From: CAYTGR01 sp964437445
Lineage (GTDB): Bacteria > Chloroflexota > Anaerolineae > B4-G1 > SLSP01
Direction of reading: 5' to 3'
Assembly: GCA_964437445.1 (NCBI GenBank)
Contig: CAYTGR010000030.1
Span: 1-58,461, forward strand
Length of the DNA stretch: 58,461 nucleotides
Below, in pieces: positions 7,461 through 15,141 of this stretch. The position numbers were made by a program, and so were the translations under genes. Numbering within the stretch: the stretch's first letter is position 1; every line of letters starts with the position of its first letter. Below the pieces are notes generated by a model that was not told the origin of the DNA, made no database searches, and was given only the letters and a program-made list of their open reading frames with translations.

Positions 7461-9305
7461 ATGGATAAATCGGCTTCACCGCTGCCAGCGGTTCAAGGGG
7501 TTAAAGAGAAGGCGGCGCCAGTCGTCCGCGAGGTGACGATCCATGAAGTGGTCACCGTCCGCGAACTGGCTGATTTGCTGCACGTGACGCCCATTCAAAT
7601 CATCAAGAACTTAATGAGCAGTGGCGTTTTGGCGAGTATTAACCAGCAGATTGATTTTGACACGGCGGCGATTGTGGCGAGCGAATTTGGTTTTGAGGCC
7701 CGCCTGCCCTACGTGGAGGTGCTGGAAGAGGATGTGGAGACCGAGCTCACCCCCTGGCAAGCACTCATCGCCAATGAGCGGGCAGAAGATCTGCAGCCCC
7801 GGCCGCCGGTCGTCACGATCCTGGGCCATGTCGATCACGGCAAGACCTCGTTGCTGGATGCGATCCGGCATACCAACGTCGCCGCCCACGAAACCGGTGG
7901 GATTACCCAGCACATCGGTGCCTACCAGGTGGAACACAACCGCCGCAGGATTACTTTCCTGGATACCCCCGGCCACGAGGCGTTCACGGCGATGCGGGCG
8001 CGCGGCGCGAACACGACCGATATTGCGATCCTGGTGGTCGCGGCCGACGATGGAATTCAGCCACAGACCGTGGAAGCCATCAACCATGCTCGTGCGGCGC
8101 ACGTGCCGATCATTGTGGCGCTCAACAAGATTGATAAACCTAACGCACGTCCCGACTTCGTGAAGCAGCAGCTGGCCGATCAGGGGTTGGTCCCCGACGA
8201 TTGGGGCGGCGGCACCATGGTGATCCCCGTCTCCGCGAAAAAGCGCATCGGCCTGGAAGACCTGCTGGAAGCGATCTTGTTGGTCGCCGATTCCATCGGC
8301 GTTAAAGCCAATCCCGATCGCCCCGCCATCGGCACCGTGCTGGAGAGCCGGCTGGATAAGCAGCGCGGTCCCCTGGCAACCATCCTCATCCAAAATGGGA
8401 CGCTGCATACCAGCGATGTCGGGTTGGTCGGCACAACTTACGGGAAGATCAAGGCGTTAGAGGATGAGCGCGGCCGGTTGTTGAAAGCGGCCCCCCCTTC
8501 CACCCCGGTGGTCATCTTCGGGCTGCACGATGTACCGGAGGCCGGCGAGCGGTTTGAGGTGGTCAGTGATGAGCGGACGGCCCGGGCCATCGCCGAAAAG
8601 CGCCAGGAGGAAACGCAGGCCAAAGCCCTGGCCGCTCAGCGGCGGACACTCTCCCTGGATGATCTATCGGCGCTGGTCCGTGAAGGCCAGATCAAATCGC
8701 TCAACATCGTCCTCAAGACTGACGTTCAGGGTTCCATTGAGCCGATTGTCAACTCCTTGAATCGTCTCAGTAACGAGAATGTCCAGGTTCACCTGATCCA
8801 CAGTGCGCCGGGCAACATTTCTGAATCCGACGTCAACCTGGCGGTGGCCTCTGATGCGATCATTCTGGGGTTCCGCGTGGAATCGGACGCGCCGGCCCGT
8901 CGCGCGGCGGAGATGGAAGGGTTGAGCATCCAGGTCTATGACGTCATCTACCAGCTGGTGGACGACGTGGAGAAGGCGATGAAAGGGATGTTGGAGCCCA
9001 CTTACGTGGAAAAGGAGCTGGGCACGGCGGAGGTGCGGGCCACGTTTGACATCCCGAAGGTCGGGCGGGTGGCCGGCTGCCAGGTCACCGGCGGCGTGAT
9101 CCGGCGGAGCGCCAAATTGCGCGTAGTGCGCCGGGGGCAGGTGATTTACCAGGGCGATGTTGGCTCGCTCAAGCGCTTCAACAAGGATGTGCGCGAGGTC
9201 AAAGAAGGCTTTGAGTGCGGCATCAAAGTGGAGGGCTTTGACGAGATCCAGGTTGGCGATGTGCTCCAGTGTTTCCATCTGGCGCGCGAAGAAGCGGAAG
9301 CGTGA
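7461..9305 (+). CDS. infB: translation initiation factor IF-2
   Basis: 614 residues from ATG 7461, with AAGGAGG 5 nt upstream; an in-frame GTG at 7455 overlaps that site and is rejected. IF-2 is the GTPase that places initiator fMet-tRNA on the ribosome. G motifs are complete: GHVDHGKTSLLD (G1), GGITQHIG (G2), DTPGHEAF (G3), NKID (G4), SAKK (G5). The IF2-N helix (TVRELADLLHVTPIQIIKNLMSSGV) precedes them. The long N-terminal extension of enterobacterial IF-2 is missing, as is normal for the short form. The stop TGA (9303-9305) lies within the first unit of the downstream heptamer array. Confidence 0.97.
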   Translation: MDKSASPLPAVQGVKEKAAPVVREVTIHEVVTVRELADLLHVTPIQIIKNLMSSGVLASINQQIDFDTAAIVASEFGFEARLPYVEVLEEDVETELTPWQALIANERAEDLQPRPPVVTILGHVDHGKTSLLDAIRHTNVAAHETGGITQHIGAYQVEHNRRRITFLDTPGHEAFTAMRARGANTTDIAILVVAADDGIQPQTVEAINHARAAHVPIIVALNKIDKPNARPDFVKQQLADQGLVPDDWGGGTMVIPVSAKKRIGLEDLLEAILLVADSIGVKANPDRPAIGTVLESRLDKQRGPLATILIQNGTLHTSDVGLVGTTYGKIKALEDERGRLLKAAPPSTPVVIFGLHDVPEAGERFEVVSDERTARAIAEKRQEETQAKALAAQRRTLSLDDLSALVREGQIKSLNIVLKTDVQGSIEPIVNSLNRLSNENVQVHLIHSAPGNISESDVNLAVASDAIILGFRVESDAPARRAAEMEGLSIQVYDVIYQLVDDVEKAMKGMLEPTYVEKELGTAEVRATFDIPKVGRVAGCQVTGGVIRRSAKLRVVRRGQVIYQGDVGSLKRFNKDVREVKEGFECGIKVEGFDEIQVGDVLQCFHLAREEAEA

Positions 9306-9377
9306 AACGTCAAACGTGAAGCGTGAAACGTGAAACGTGAAGCGTGAAACGTGAAACGTCAAACGTGAAACGTCAAG
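9301..9377. repeat. eleven-unit CGTGAAA heptamer array
   Basis: Eleven uninterrupted 7-bp units: cgtgaaa, cgtcaaa, cgtgaag, cgtgaaa twice, cgtgaag, cgtgaaa twice, cgtcaaa, cgtgaaa, cgtcaag. The infB stop codon is part of unit one. It occupies most of the infB-rbfA spacer. Confidence 0.95.
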
Positions 9378-9419
9378 AAGGGTTTCAGGGGTATGAGGTA
9401 AGCCCCGCAGGAGTGTAGC

Positions 9420-9815
9420 ATGGGCAAGAAATACATAGGGCGCGTCAGCGAGATGATCCGTCAAAAGCTGACGCAGGTGATTTTGGAAGAGAGCAATGAT
9501 CCCCGGATGGCGGAGATTACCATCACCGGGGTAGAGGTTAACCGCGATACCACCCGCGCGCAGGTCTATTACAGCCTGATTGGAGACGCGGAAAAGAAGG
9601 CGGAGGCGCAGCGGATGTTGGATGGCGCGGCCGGCTGGCTGCGCGGCCAGATTGCGCCGACGTTGCGCCTGCGCAACATCCCGGAACTGGTCTTTGTCTA
9701 CGATCCCTCCCTGGAGCACGGCGAGCGGATTGATGCCCTCCTGGAGCAGTGGCATCAGGAAGCGCCGGCAGAAGCGCCGGCAGAGGAAGCGGTGGACGGG
9801 GACGCCAACGCTTAA
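9420..9815 (+). CDS. rbfA: 30S ribosome-binding factor RbfA
   Basis: 131 residues; ATG 9420 follows AGGAG. RbfA is a cold-adaptation KH-type factor that helps mature the 5' end of 16S rRNA in the 30S subunit. The family core is clear: RVSEMIRQKLTQVI, DPRMAEITITGVEVNRD, AQVYYSLIGD, and LRGQIAPTLRLRNIPELVFVYD with the terminal ERIDALLEQ. After residue 110 a short acidic tail (APAEAPAEEAVDGDANA) is extra. Its position after infB is the conserved one, and a strong terminator follows at 9827. Confidence 0.96.
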   Translation: MGKKYIGRVSEMIRQKLTQVILEESNDPRMAEITITGVEVNRDTTRAQVYYSLIGDAEKKAEAQRMLDGAAGWLRGQIAPTLRLRNIPELVFVYDPSLEHGERIDALLEQWHQEAPAEAPAEEAVDGDANA

Positions 9816-9826
9816 GTGGGATGGCG

Positions 9827-9866
9827 ACCGGAGACCGTGGCCCCTGGGCCGGTCTCCGGTTTTTTG
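9827..9866 (+). terminator. rho-independent terminator after rbfA
   Basis: ACCGGAGACCG (9827-9837) pairs with CGGTCTCCGGT (9850-9860), followed by TTTTTG. nrnA begins 35 nt later, so either read-through or a further promoter serves nrnA-truB-ribF. Confidence 0.85.
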
Positions 9867-9900
9867 TTCATAAACCCAGTGGCCAAAGGAGCAGAGGACT

Positions 9901-10860
9901 GTGCCCGACGATTTAGAGTTGACCCAGGCAAAAGCGCTCCTGGAGCGGAGCCGCCACCCGCTGTTGATCGCTCATCCCCGGCCTGACGGCGACACCGTCG
10001 GCTCCACCCTGGCGTTGCGACTGGCATTGCTGCGCCTGGGGCAGCGCCCGGTGGTCGCCTGCGTGGACCCCGTGCCCGATACGTTTGCTTACCTGCCGGG
10101 CTGGGAGACTTTCGTCACCGAGGTAACCGGGCCGGTGGATCTGGCCGTGGCGGTGGATCAGAGCGACCTGCAGCGCTCCGGCGGGCTCTACCCGGTGGAT
10201 TGGCGCGGACGGGTGCCGCTGCTGGTCATTGACCACCACCGGACGAACAATGCTTTTGGCGATGTGAACGTGGTGGACCCGGCGGCAGCCGCGACGGCGG
10301 CCGTGATGGTGGCTGTGCTGGCAGCGTTAGGTGTTCTGCCAACCGGGGAGATCGCCACCTGCCTGCTCACCGGTATTCTGACCGACACGCGCGGGCTGCG
10401 CACCGACACCACAACCCCCGCTTTGCTGGACCTGGTCGCCCGGCTGACGCGCGCCGGCGGCGATTATGAGACGGTCGCGCAATTAGCGCTGGATTCCGTC
10501 TCGTATCCTCTGCTGCGCGCCTGGGGCTACGCGCTGACCCGGCTCCAGCTGGAGGATGGCATCGCCTGGTCCACGTTGACGCTGGCGGAAAAAGAGGCGC
10601 TGGAGATCGCTGACCACGAAGATCTGGAGCTGGGCAACCTGCTCAGCCGGACGCGCGGCGCGCGGGTGATGGCGGCCTTTGTGGCGATGCGCGATGGTAC
10701 AGTGCGGATCAGCCTGCGGGCGCGCCCCGGCTACGACGTCTCCGAGCTTGCCCGGCGGCTGGGCGGCGGCGGCCATCGCCAGGCGGCCGGCTGCACCGTC
10801 CCCGGCCCGTTAGAAGCGGCGGTAGCGGCGGTGGTCCCCTTGCTCAAACAAATTACGTAA
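9901..10860 (+). CDS. nrnA: DHH phosphoesterase, NrnA-like
   Basis: 319 residues with a GTG start; AAAGGAG lies about 10 nt upstream. The fold is DHH plus DHHA1: metal ligands in HPRPDGD (25-31), D86, and the DHH triplet at 111-113, with C-terminal SLRARPGYDVSELARRLGGGGHRQAAG as the DHHA1 substrate-binding motif. NrnA enzymes degrade nano-RNAs to mononucleotides and often dephosphorylate pAp. Placement between rbfA and truB is common in Gram-positive and Chloroflexota genomes. Oligoribonuclease activity is inferred by family; a related phosphodiesterase specificity cannot be excluded. Confidence 0.88.
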   Translation: MPDDLELTQAKALLERSRHPLLIAHPRPDGDTVGSTLALRLALLRLGQRPVVACVDPVPDTFAYLPGWETFVTEVTGPVDLAVAVDQSDLQRSGGLYPVDWRGRVPLLVIDHHRTNNAFGDVNVVDPAAAATAAVMVAVLAALGVLPTGEIATCLLTGILTDTRGLRTDTTTPALLDLVARLTRAGGDYETVAQLALDSVSYPLLRAWGYALTRLQLEDGIAWSTLTLAEKEALEIADHEDLELGNLLSRTRGARVMAAFVAMRDGTVRISLRARPGYDVSELARRLGGGGHRQAAGCTVPGPLEAAVAAVVPLLKQIT

Positions 10861-10898
10861 CACGCAATACGTCTTGCATGTTGCGTCTTGCGTCAGCT
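10858..10898. repeat. heptamer array spanning nrnA stop to truB start
   Basis: Units taacacg, caatacg, tcttgca, tgttgcg, tcttgcg, plus tcagct. The first three bases are the nrnA stop codon, and the truB ATG follows the last unit directly. Confidence 0.75.
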
Positions 10899-11792
10899 AT
10901 GAATGGCATCTTTCTCCTCCACAAACCCTCCGGCCTGACCTCCCACGATGTCGTCAACGCCGTGCGGCGGCTGGCCGGGATACGCCGCGTCGGCCATGCC
11001 GGGACGCTGGACCCGTTAGCGACCGGCCTCCTCGTCGTGCTGGTAGGACAGGCGACGCGGCTGGCGCAATACCTCACCGGCCACGACAAAACCTACCGCG
11101 CCGTGATCCGGCTGGGCGAGACGACCGATACCTACGACGCTGAGGGCACGGTAACGGCGCGCCGGCCGGTGACCGCCACGGCGGCGGAACTGGAGGCGGC
11201 GCTGGCCGGCTTCCTCGGCCCGCAAATGCAGTGTCCTCCCGCTTATTCCGCGATCAAAGTGGCAGGGCAGGCGCTCTACAAACGCGCGCGGCGCGGCGAG
11301 ACGGTCGCGCCGGAGCCGCGCGCCGTCGTTTTCCACACGCTGACGGGGCTGGCCTGGGAGCCGCCCGACCTGACGGTAGAGGTTGTCTGCTCGGCGGGGA
11401 CTTACATCCGCAGCCTGGCCCACGACCTGGGCGAGCGGTTGGGCTGCGGCGCGCACCTGCGCGCGCTCACCCGGCTGGCGGCCGGCCCGTTTCGGTTGGA
11501 GCAGGCGCATCCCTTAGATGAACTGCGCGCGCTGGCGGCCGCCGGGCGGTTAACGGCGGCGTTGCTGCCACCGGCGGCGGCGCTGTCCGACTTCCCCACC
11601 GTCACGCTGACGCCAGAACAGGCGCGCGCCGTCGGGTTTGGGCAGCGGGTCGTGCTGCCGGCTGTCTCTGTGGCCCCTCAGCTCAGCGCAGTAGATAGCG
11701 CCGGACAATTGGTCGCGGTGTTGATCCCCGACGGCGACGGCTGGCGGCCAGACGTAGTTTTCTCCCTGGAGCAGACGGACGATGTGGATTGA
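10899..11792 (+). CDS. truB: tRNA pseudouridine-55 synthase TruB
   Basis: 297 residues from ATG 10899. An upstream in-frame ATG (10878) lies in the heptamer array and adds residues unlike the family, whose N terminus is exactly NGIFLLHKPSGLTSHDVVN. TruB converts U55 in the T loop of tRNAs. The catalytic Asp is in GHAGTLDPLATGLLVVLVG; KTYRAVIRLGETTDTYDAEG and CSAGTYIRSLAHDLG are also diagnostic. There is no clear Shine-Dalgarno, because the array abuts the start. The last 11 nt overlap ribF, indicating translational coupling. Confidence 0.96.
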   Translation: MNGIFLLHKPSGLTSHDVVNAVRRLAGIRRVGHAGTLDPLATGLLVVLVGQATRLAQYLTGHDKTYRAVIRLGETTDTYDAEGTVTARRPVTATAAELEAALAGFLGPQMQCPPAYSAIKVAGQALYKRARRGETVAPEPRAVVFHTLTGLAWEPPDLTVEVVCSAGTYIRSLAHDLGERLGCGAHLRALTRLAAGPFRLEQAHPLDELRALAAAGRLTAALLPPAAALSDFPTVTLTPEQARAVGFGQRVVLPAVSVAPQLSAVDSAGQLVAVLIPDGDGWRPDVVFSLEQTDDVD

Positions 11793-12738
11793 GCGTGGCT
11801 TAGACCATTTCATCACGCCGGGTCCGACCGCGTTGACCATCGGCGCGTTTGACGGGGTCCACCGGGGGCACCAGCAGTTGATTGAGACCCTGGTGAACGC
11901 CGCGCACGCGGCCGGACAGCAGGCCGTGGCCATGACCTTTGATCCGTTGCCGTGGCAGCTCTTTGGGCGGGGCAATGGGAATGGCGGACTGCTCACCACG
12001 TTGGAGGAGCGCTTAGAGCTGCTGGCGGCGCTCGGGCTGGATGGCGTGGTGATCCTGCCCTTCTCGCGGGCGGTAGCGGCCACCCCGGCGCTGGAGTTCG
12101 TTGCCGCGCTGAGCCGGGAGCTGGGGCTGGCGGCGCTCTGGGCCGGGCCGGACTTCGCGTTGGGGCGTGGCCGTGAGGGTGACATCGCCTTCCTGCAGGC
12201 GGAGGGGGCGCGGTCAGGCTTCACTGTCCACGTGCTGCCGCCGCTGGTCTGGCGCGGGGAGCCGGTACGCAGCAGCCGCATCCGCGAGGCGCTGCGGCGC
12301 GGTGACCTGGACGAGGCCAACGATTGCCTGGGCCGTCCTTACCGGCTCAGCGGCACGGTGGTCCACGGGGACGAGCGCGGGCGCCGGCTGGGTTTTCCCA
12401 CGGCCAATCTCTCCTTACCTGCCGACCGGTTGCTTCCCGCTTACGGCATCTACGTCTGCCGCGCCGTGACGCCGCTGGGGACGTTCGGCGCGGTCACCAA
12501 CGTGGGCATCCGCCCCACGTTTGACCGGCAGACGCCGTTGGTGGAGGCCTATTTACTGGATTTTGCCGGAGACCTGTACGGGCAGCCCCTGGCCCTGGAT
12601 TTCCTGGCCCGCCTGCGCTCTGAAATGCGGTTCCCCTCGGCCGAGGCGCTGGTCGCGCAGATGCACGAGGACGCGGCGCAGGCCCGCGCCTGGTTGGGAA
12701 GAGATGACAGGCGACAGACCATAGACCACGAAAAGTAA
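11782..12738 (+). CDS. ribF: bifunctional riboflavin kinase/FAD synthetase RibF
   Basis: 318 residues. RibF phosphorylates riboflavin to FMN and adenylylates FMN to FAD. The N-terminal FAD-synthetase half has TIGAFDGVHRGHQQLI and the later SSRIREALRRGDLDEA; the C-terminal flavokinase half starts near 185 with GTVVHGDERGRRLGFPTANL and contains GIYVCRAV and NVGIRPTF. The last ten or so residues (DRRQTIDHEK) are translated from a GACCACA-type heptamer array, so the C terminus has been replaced or extended by repeat sequence. It overlaps truB by 11 nt. Confidence 0.95.
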   Translation: MWIERGLDHFITPGPTALTIGAFDGVHRGHQQLIETLVNAAHAAGQQAVAMTFDPLPWQLFGRGNGNGGLLTTLEERLELLAALGLDGVVILPFSRAVAATPALEFVAALSRELGLAALWAGPDFALGRGREGDIAFLQAEGARSGFTVHVLPPLVWRGEPVRSSRIREALRRGDLDEANDCLGRPYRLSGTVVHGDERGRRLGFPTANLSLPADRLLPAYGIYVCRAVTPLGTFGAVTNVGIRPTFDRQTPLVEAYLLDFAGDLYGQPLALDFLARLRSEMRFPSAEALVAQMHEDAAQARAWLGRDDRRQTIDHEK

Positions 12739-12775
12739 CCTTCAGGTGGTCTGCGGTCCGTTGTCCGTGGTCTGT
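12706..12775. repeat. heptamer array, GGTCTGT/GACAGAC family
   Basis: Ten units: gacaggc, gacagac, catagac, cacgaaa, agtaacc, ttcaggt, ggtctgc, ggtccgt, tgtccgt, ggtctgt. The left arm is inside the ribF coding end and the right arm is its reverse complement; together they form a hairpin after the gene. Confidence 0.8.
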
Positions 12776-12805
12776 CTCGTAGCACAACGAACACGAGGAA
12801 TTGCC

Positions 12806-13708
12806 ATGAACGCTTCGTTAGGGAACATCGTTGCTCTGGTGACCGCGGCCCTCTGGTCAGGCACCTCCATTCTGTTCACGTTAGCCAGCGAGCGGGTAGG
12901 CTCGCAGGTGGTCAACCGGGGACGGTTGTTGCTGGCGGTGGGTTTCCTGTTGTTAGCGCATTGGCTGACGCTGGGGACGCCCATCCCGCTCCATGCCGGG
13001 CTGGACCGCTGGGGCTGGTTGGGGCTTTCGGCGGTCGTCGGCCTGGTGATCGGTGATGGCCTGCTCTTCTACGCCTTCACACAGATCGGCCCCCGGCTCT
13101 CCATGCTGTTGATGGCGCTGGTCCCGGTGATGAGCACGGTGCTGGCCTGGCTCTGGCTGGGTGAAGTGCTGCGCCCGTTGGAGCTGCTGGCGATTGTGAT
13201 CACGATTGGCGGCATCGCCTGGGTGGTGCTGGAGCGCAGCACGCCGGCGGTGGAGGACGAGCACCCCCGGCGGTACGGCGTCGGTGTTCTGTGCGGTGTC
13301 GGCGCGGCGTTGGGCCAGGCGGTCGGGCTGGTCCTCTCCAAAACCGGGATGGCCGGCGGTTTCCCGCCGCTCTCGGCCAGCCTGATGCGCCTGATCACCG
13401 CGGCGGCCGCGATCTGGCTGCTGGCGGTGTTTCAGGGCGAGTTGCGGTCCACGCTGGCCGGCCTGCGCGACCGGCGCGCCCTGACGTTGATTCTGGGCGG
13501 TGCGTTAGGCGGCCCGGCTATTGGCATGTCGCTTTCGCTGGTGGCTGTGCAATTCAGTGCGGTGGGGATCGCCTCCACGCTGATGGCCCTCAGCCCGGTG
13601 CTCCTGTTGCCGCTGGCCTACTGGGTCTTCCACGAGCGGATCACGCTGCGGGCGGTGCTGGGCACGGCCCTGGCGATGCTCGGCGTGGCGATGATCTTTT
13701 TGACGTGA
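12806..13708 (+). CDS. DMT-superfamily (EamA) transporter
   Basis: 300 residues from ATG 12806, with GAGG upstream; a longer frame to 12746 only translates repeat. About ten hydrophobic segments fall in two homologous halves, the EamA arrangement, beginning NIVALVTAALWSGTSILFTLAS and repeating with GVLCGVGAALGQAVGLVLSK. Conserved glycines and the second-half VVLLPLAYWVFHERITLRAVLGTALAMLGVAMI type ending are typical. DMT proteins export metabolites or drugs across the inner membrane; the substrate cannot be told. It may follow the ribF operon by read-through. Its stop TGA lies inside the first unit of the downstream array. Confidence 0.9.
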   Translation: MNASLGNIVALVTAALWSGTSILFTLASERVGSQVVNRGRLLLAVGFLLLAHWLTLGTPIPLHAGLDRWGWLGLSAVVGLVIGDGLLFYAFTQIGPRLSMLLMALVPVMSTVLAWLWLGEVLRPLELLAIVITIGGIAWVVLERSTPAVEDEHPRRYGVGVLCGVGAALGQAVGLVLSKTGMAGGFPPLSASLMRLITAAAAIWLLAVFQGELRSTLAGLRDRRALTLILGGALGGPAIGMSLSLVAVQFSAVGIASTLMALSPVLLLPLAYWVFHERITLRAVLGTALAMLGVAMIFLT

Positions 13709-13890
13709 AGCGGGAAGCGTGAAACGTGAAACGTGAGGCGTGAAGCGTGAAACGTGAAACGTGAAATGGGAAGCGGGAAACGGGAAGCGTGTTGCGTTTT
13801 GCGTGTGGTGTAAGCGACGGAATACGCGCGACGGAATACGCAATACGGAATACGCAATACGCCTGATGCAGTATGACGTGTGACGCATGA
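13704..13890. repeat. continuous heptamer array filling a whole spacer
   Basis: Fifteen CGTGAAA-like units run from 13704 to 13808. After 5 bp, a second motif (gcgacgg, aatacgc, aatacgg) continues in 7-bp phase to the ATG of the next gene at 13887. The array starts within the stop codon of one gene and ends at the start of the next, and the motif drifts within the array. Confidence 0.92.
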
Positions 13891-14669
13891 CTCTGCCTGG
13901 CCTTATCTTGCGGGTGGACGATGTCCACGCGGCGACGGAGCCGGCCGACCTCATCCGGTTGTATGGGCCGGTGTGGGCGCGCGGGGGCGCGGTCTGCTTT
14001 TCGGTGATCCCGCAGGCGGCGTACCGGTTTGACGTGGCGGGGATCGCGCCGACGCCGCCGGTGGATTTGAGCGCCAACCGGGCACTCTGCGAGTTTCTGG
14101 TGGCGCAGGTCCGCGCCGGGCGAGCGGAGATCGCGCTGCATGGCTGGCGGCATACGCCGGGTGAACTGGCGGCAGGCAGCCCGGCCGGGCTCCGGGCGCG
14201 GCTGGCGGCGGGATTGGCGGCGCTGCGCTCCGCCCTGCCGGGAGTGCCGGTGCGGGTGCTCGTCCCGCCGCATGATGCCCTGGCGCGGGCGGGCTGGGCA
14301 GCAGCGCGGGCGCTGGGCCTGGGCGTCTGTTCCACCTGGGCGGCGACGCACGGCGGGACGCGGTTGGCGCACTGGGTCGGCCGGGTACGGCGCTGGTGCG
14401 GCTGGCCGGCTGCCCCGGCACGCGGCGGCCGGTGGCCGACCGACATCACCCTGCTGGATTTCGCCGGGCCGGCGGCTGCGGATGCTCCACTCACGGCCCG
14501 CTGGCTGCGATGGGCGGCGCGGTGGCGCAGCCCGCTCGTGCTGACACAGCACTATTGGCGAGTGCAGGGTGAGGGCGACGTAGCACTGCGCTGGCAGCGC
14601 TGGCTGGATGAATGGGTTGCGGCCGCGACTTTCGTCACTTATCACCCTTCTTTGGCGGGCCTTGGCTGA
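13887..14669 (+). CDS. polysaccharide-deacetylase-like (DUF2334-type) protein
   Basis: 260 residues. The N terminus LPGLILRVDDVHAATEP, with the metal-type RVDDVH motif near residues 9-14, and the later IALHGWRH motif match the NodB-like TIM-barrel fold of DUF2334 and related carbohydrate esterases. No signal peptide or transmembrane segment is seen, so it is probably cytoplasmic. The C terminus is Trp/Arg-rich. The ATG lies within the last heptamer of the array and has no clear ribosome-binding site, so the start is uncertain. Substrate unknown. Confidence 0.7.
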   Translation: MTLPGLILRVDDVHAATEPADLIRLYGPVWARGGAVCFSVIPQAAYRFDVAGIAPTPPVDLSANRALCEFLVAQVRAGRAEIALHGWRHTPGELAAGSPAGLRARLAAGLAALRSALPGVPVRVLVPPHDALARAGWAAARALGLGVCSTWAATHGGTRLAHWVGRVRRWCGWPAAPARGGRWPTDITLLDFAGPAAADAPLTARWLRWAARWRSPLVLTQHYWRVQGEGDVALRWQRWLDEWVAAATFVTYHPSLAGLG

Positions 14670-14734
14670 AGCGAATGATGTCAAACGGCGGTAGCACCGG
14701 CCGGAACCGATCCATGCCAGCGTTGCGCGCGGGC

Positions 14735-14762
14735 TTGTCAATAAGGGGAACTGTGGTATAAA
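14735..14762 (+). promoter_or_regulatory. promoter of tRNA-Lys
   Basis: TTGTCA (14735-14740), 16-bp spacer, TATAAA (14757-14762), 25 nt before the mature tRNA 5' end. Confidence 0.7.
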
Positions 14763-14786
14763 TAAAGCCGCTAAACGCCGTTTTTC

Positions 14787-14859
14787 GGCCCACTAGCTCA
14801 AATGGAAGAGCAGGGGACTCTTAATCCCTTGGTTACAGGTTCGAGTCCTGTGTGGGTCA
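14787..14859 (+). tRNA. tRNA-Lys (anticodon CUU)
   Basis: A full cloverleaf can be drawn: acceptor GGCCCAC (14787-14793) pairs with GTGGGTC (14852-14858) with one G-U, D stem GCTC/GAGC, anticodon stem GGGGA/TCCCT, anticodon CTT at 14820-14822, and T arm ACAGG-TTCGAGT-CCTGT. The discriminator is A. The 3' CCA is not encoded. It has its own promoter and terminator. Confidence 0.96.
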
Positions 14860-14868
14860 CTCGTTTAA

Positions 14869-14902
14869 GAAAAGCGCCCTCCCTCAGGGGGGCGCTTTTT
14901 TG
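14869..14902 (+). terminator. terminator of tRNA-Lys
   Basis: AAAAGCGCCC pairs with GGGCGCTTTT around a C/G-rich loop, continuing into a T run (14895-14901). Confidence 0.88.
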
Positions 14903-14975
14903 TTGGGCGTGAGGTATTACCGGGGTAATACTCAGCATCGTGTTATTCACGATGGCCGGCTTTTGGCTGGGGGAG

Positions 14976-15003
14976 TTGTCTTCACCCGAATTTGCCCTAT
15001 ACT
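14976..15003 (+). promoter_or_regulatory. promoter of the kinase-FGE gene
   Basis: TTGTCT (14976-14981), 16-bp spacer, TATACT (14998-15003). The leader of about 130 nt carries a terminator-like hairpin, AACCCGC (15080-15086) with GCGGGTTT (15103-15110), just before the gene. Confidence 0.6.
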
Positions 15004-15141
15004 AAGAAAGAACCAACAAAATAGCCTTCCCGGGCAATGGCGGCGCCCATGGTTAAGATTTAAGATAGTGTAGCCTGGTAACCCGCTGGCGCAACCTGCC
15101 CGGCGGGTTTTGTTGAATGACCTGATCCCTTGAGGTGAACC

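Noticed and set aside
9301..9377. CRISPR array
   Set aside because: Units are 7 bp in direct contact without spacers; no cas genes are near.
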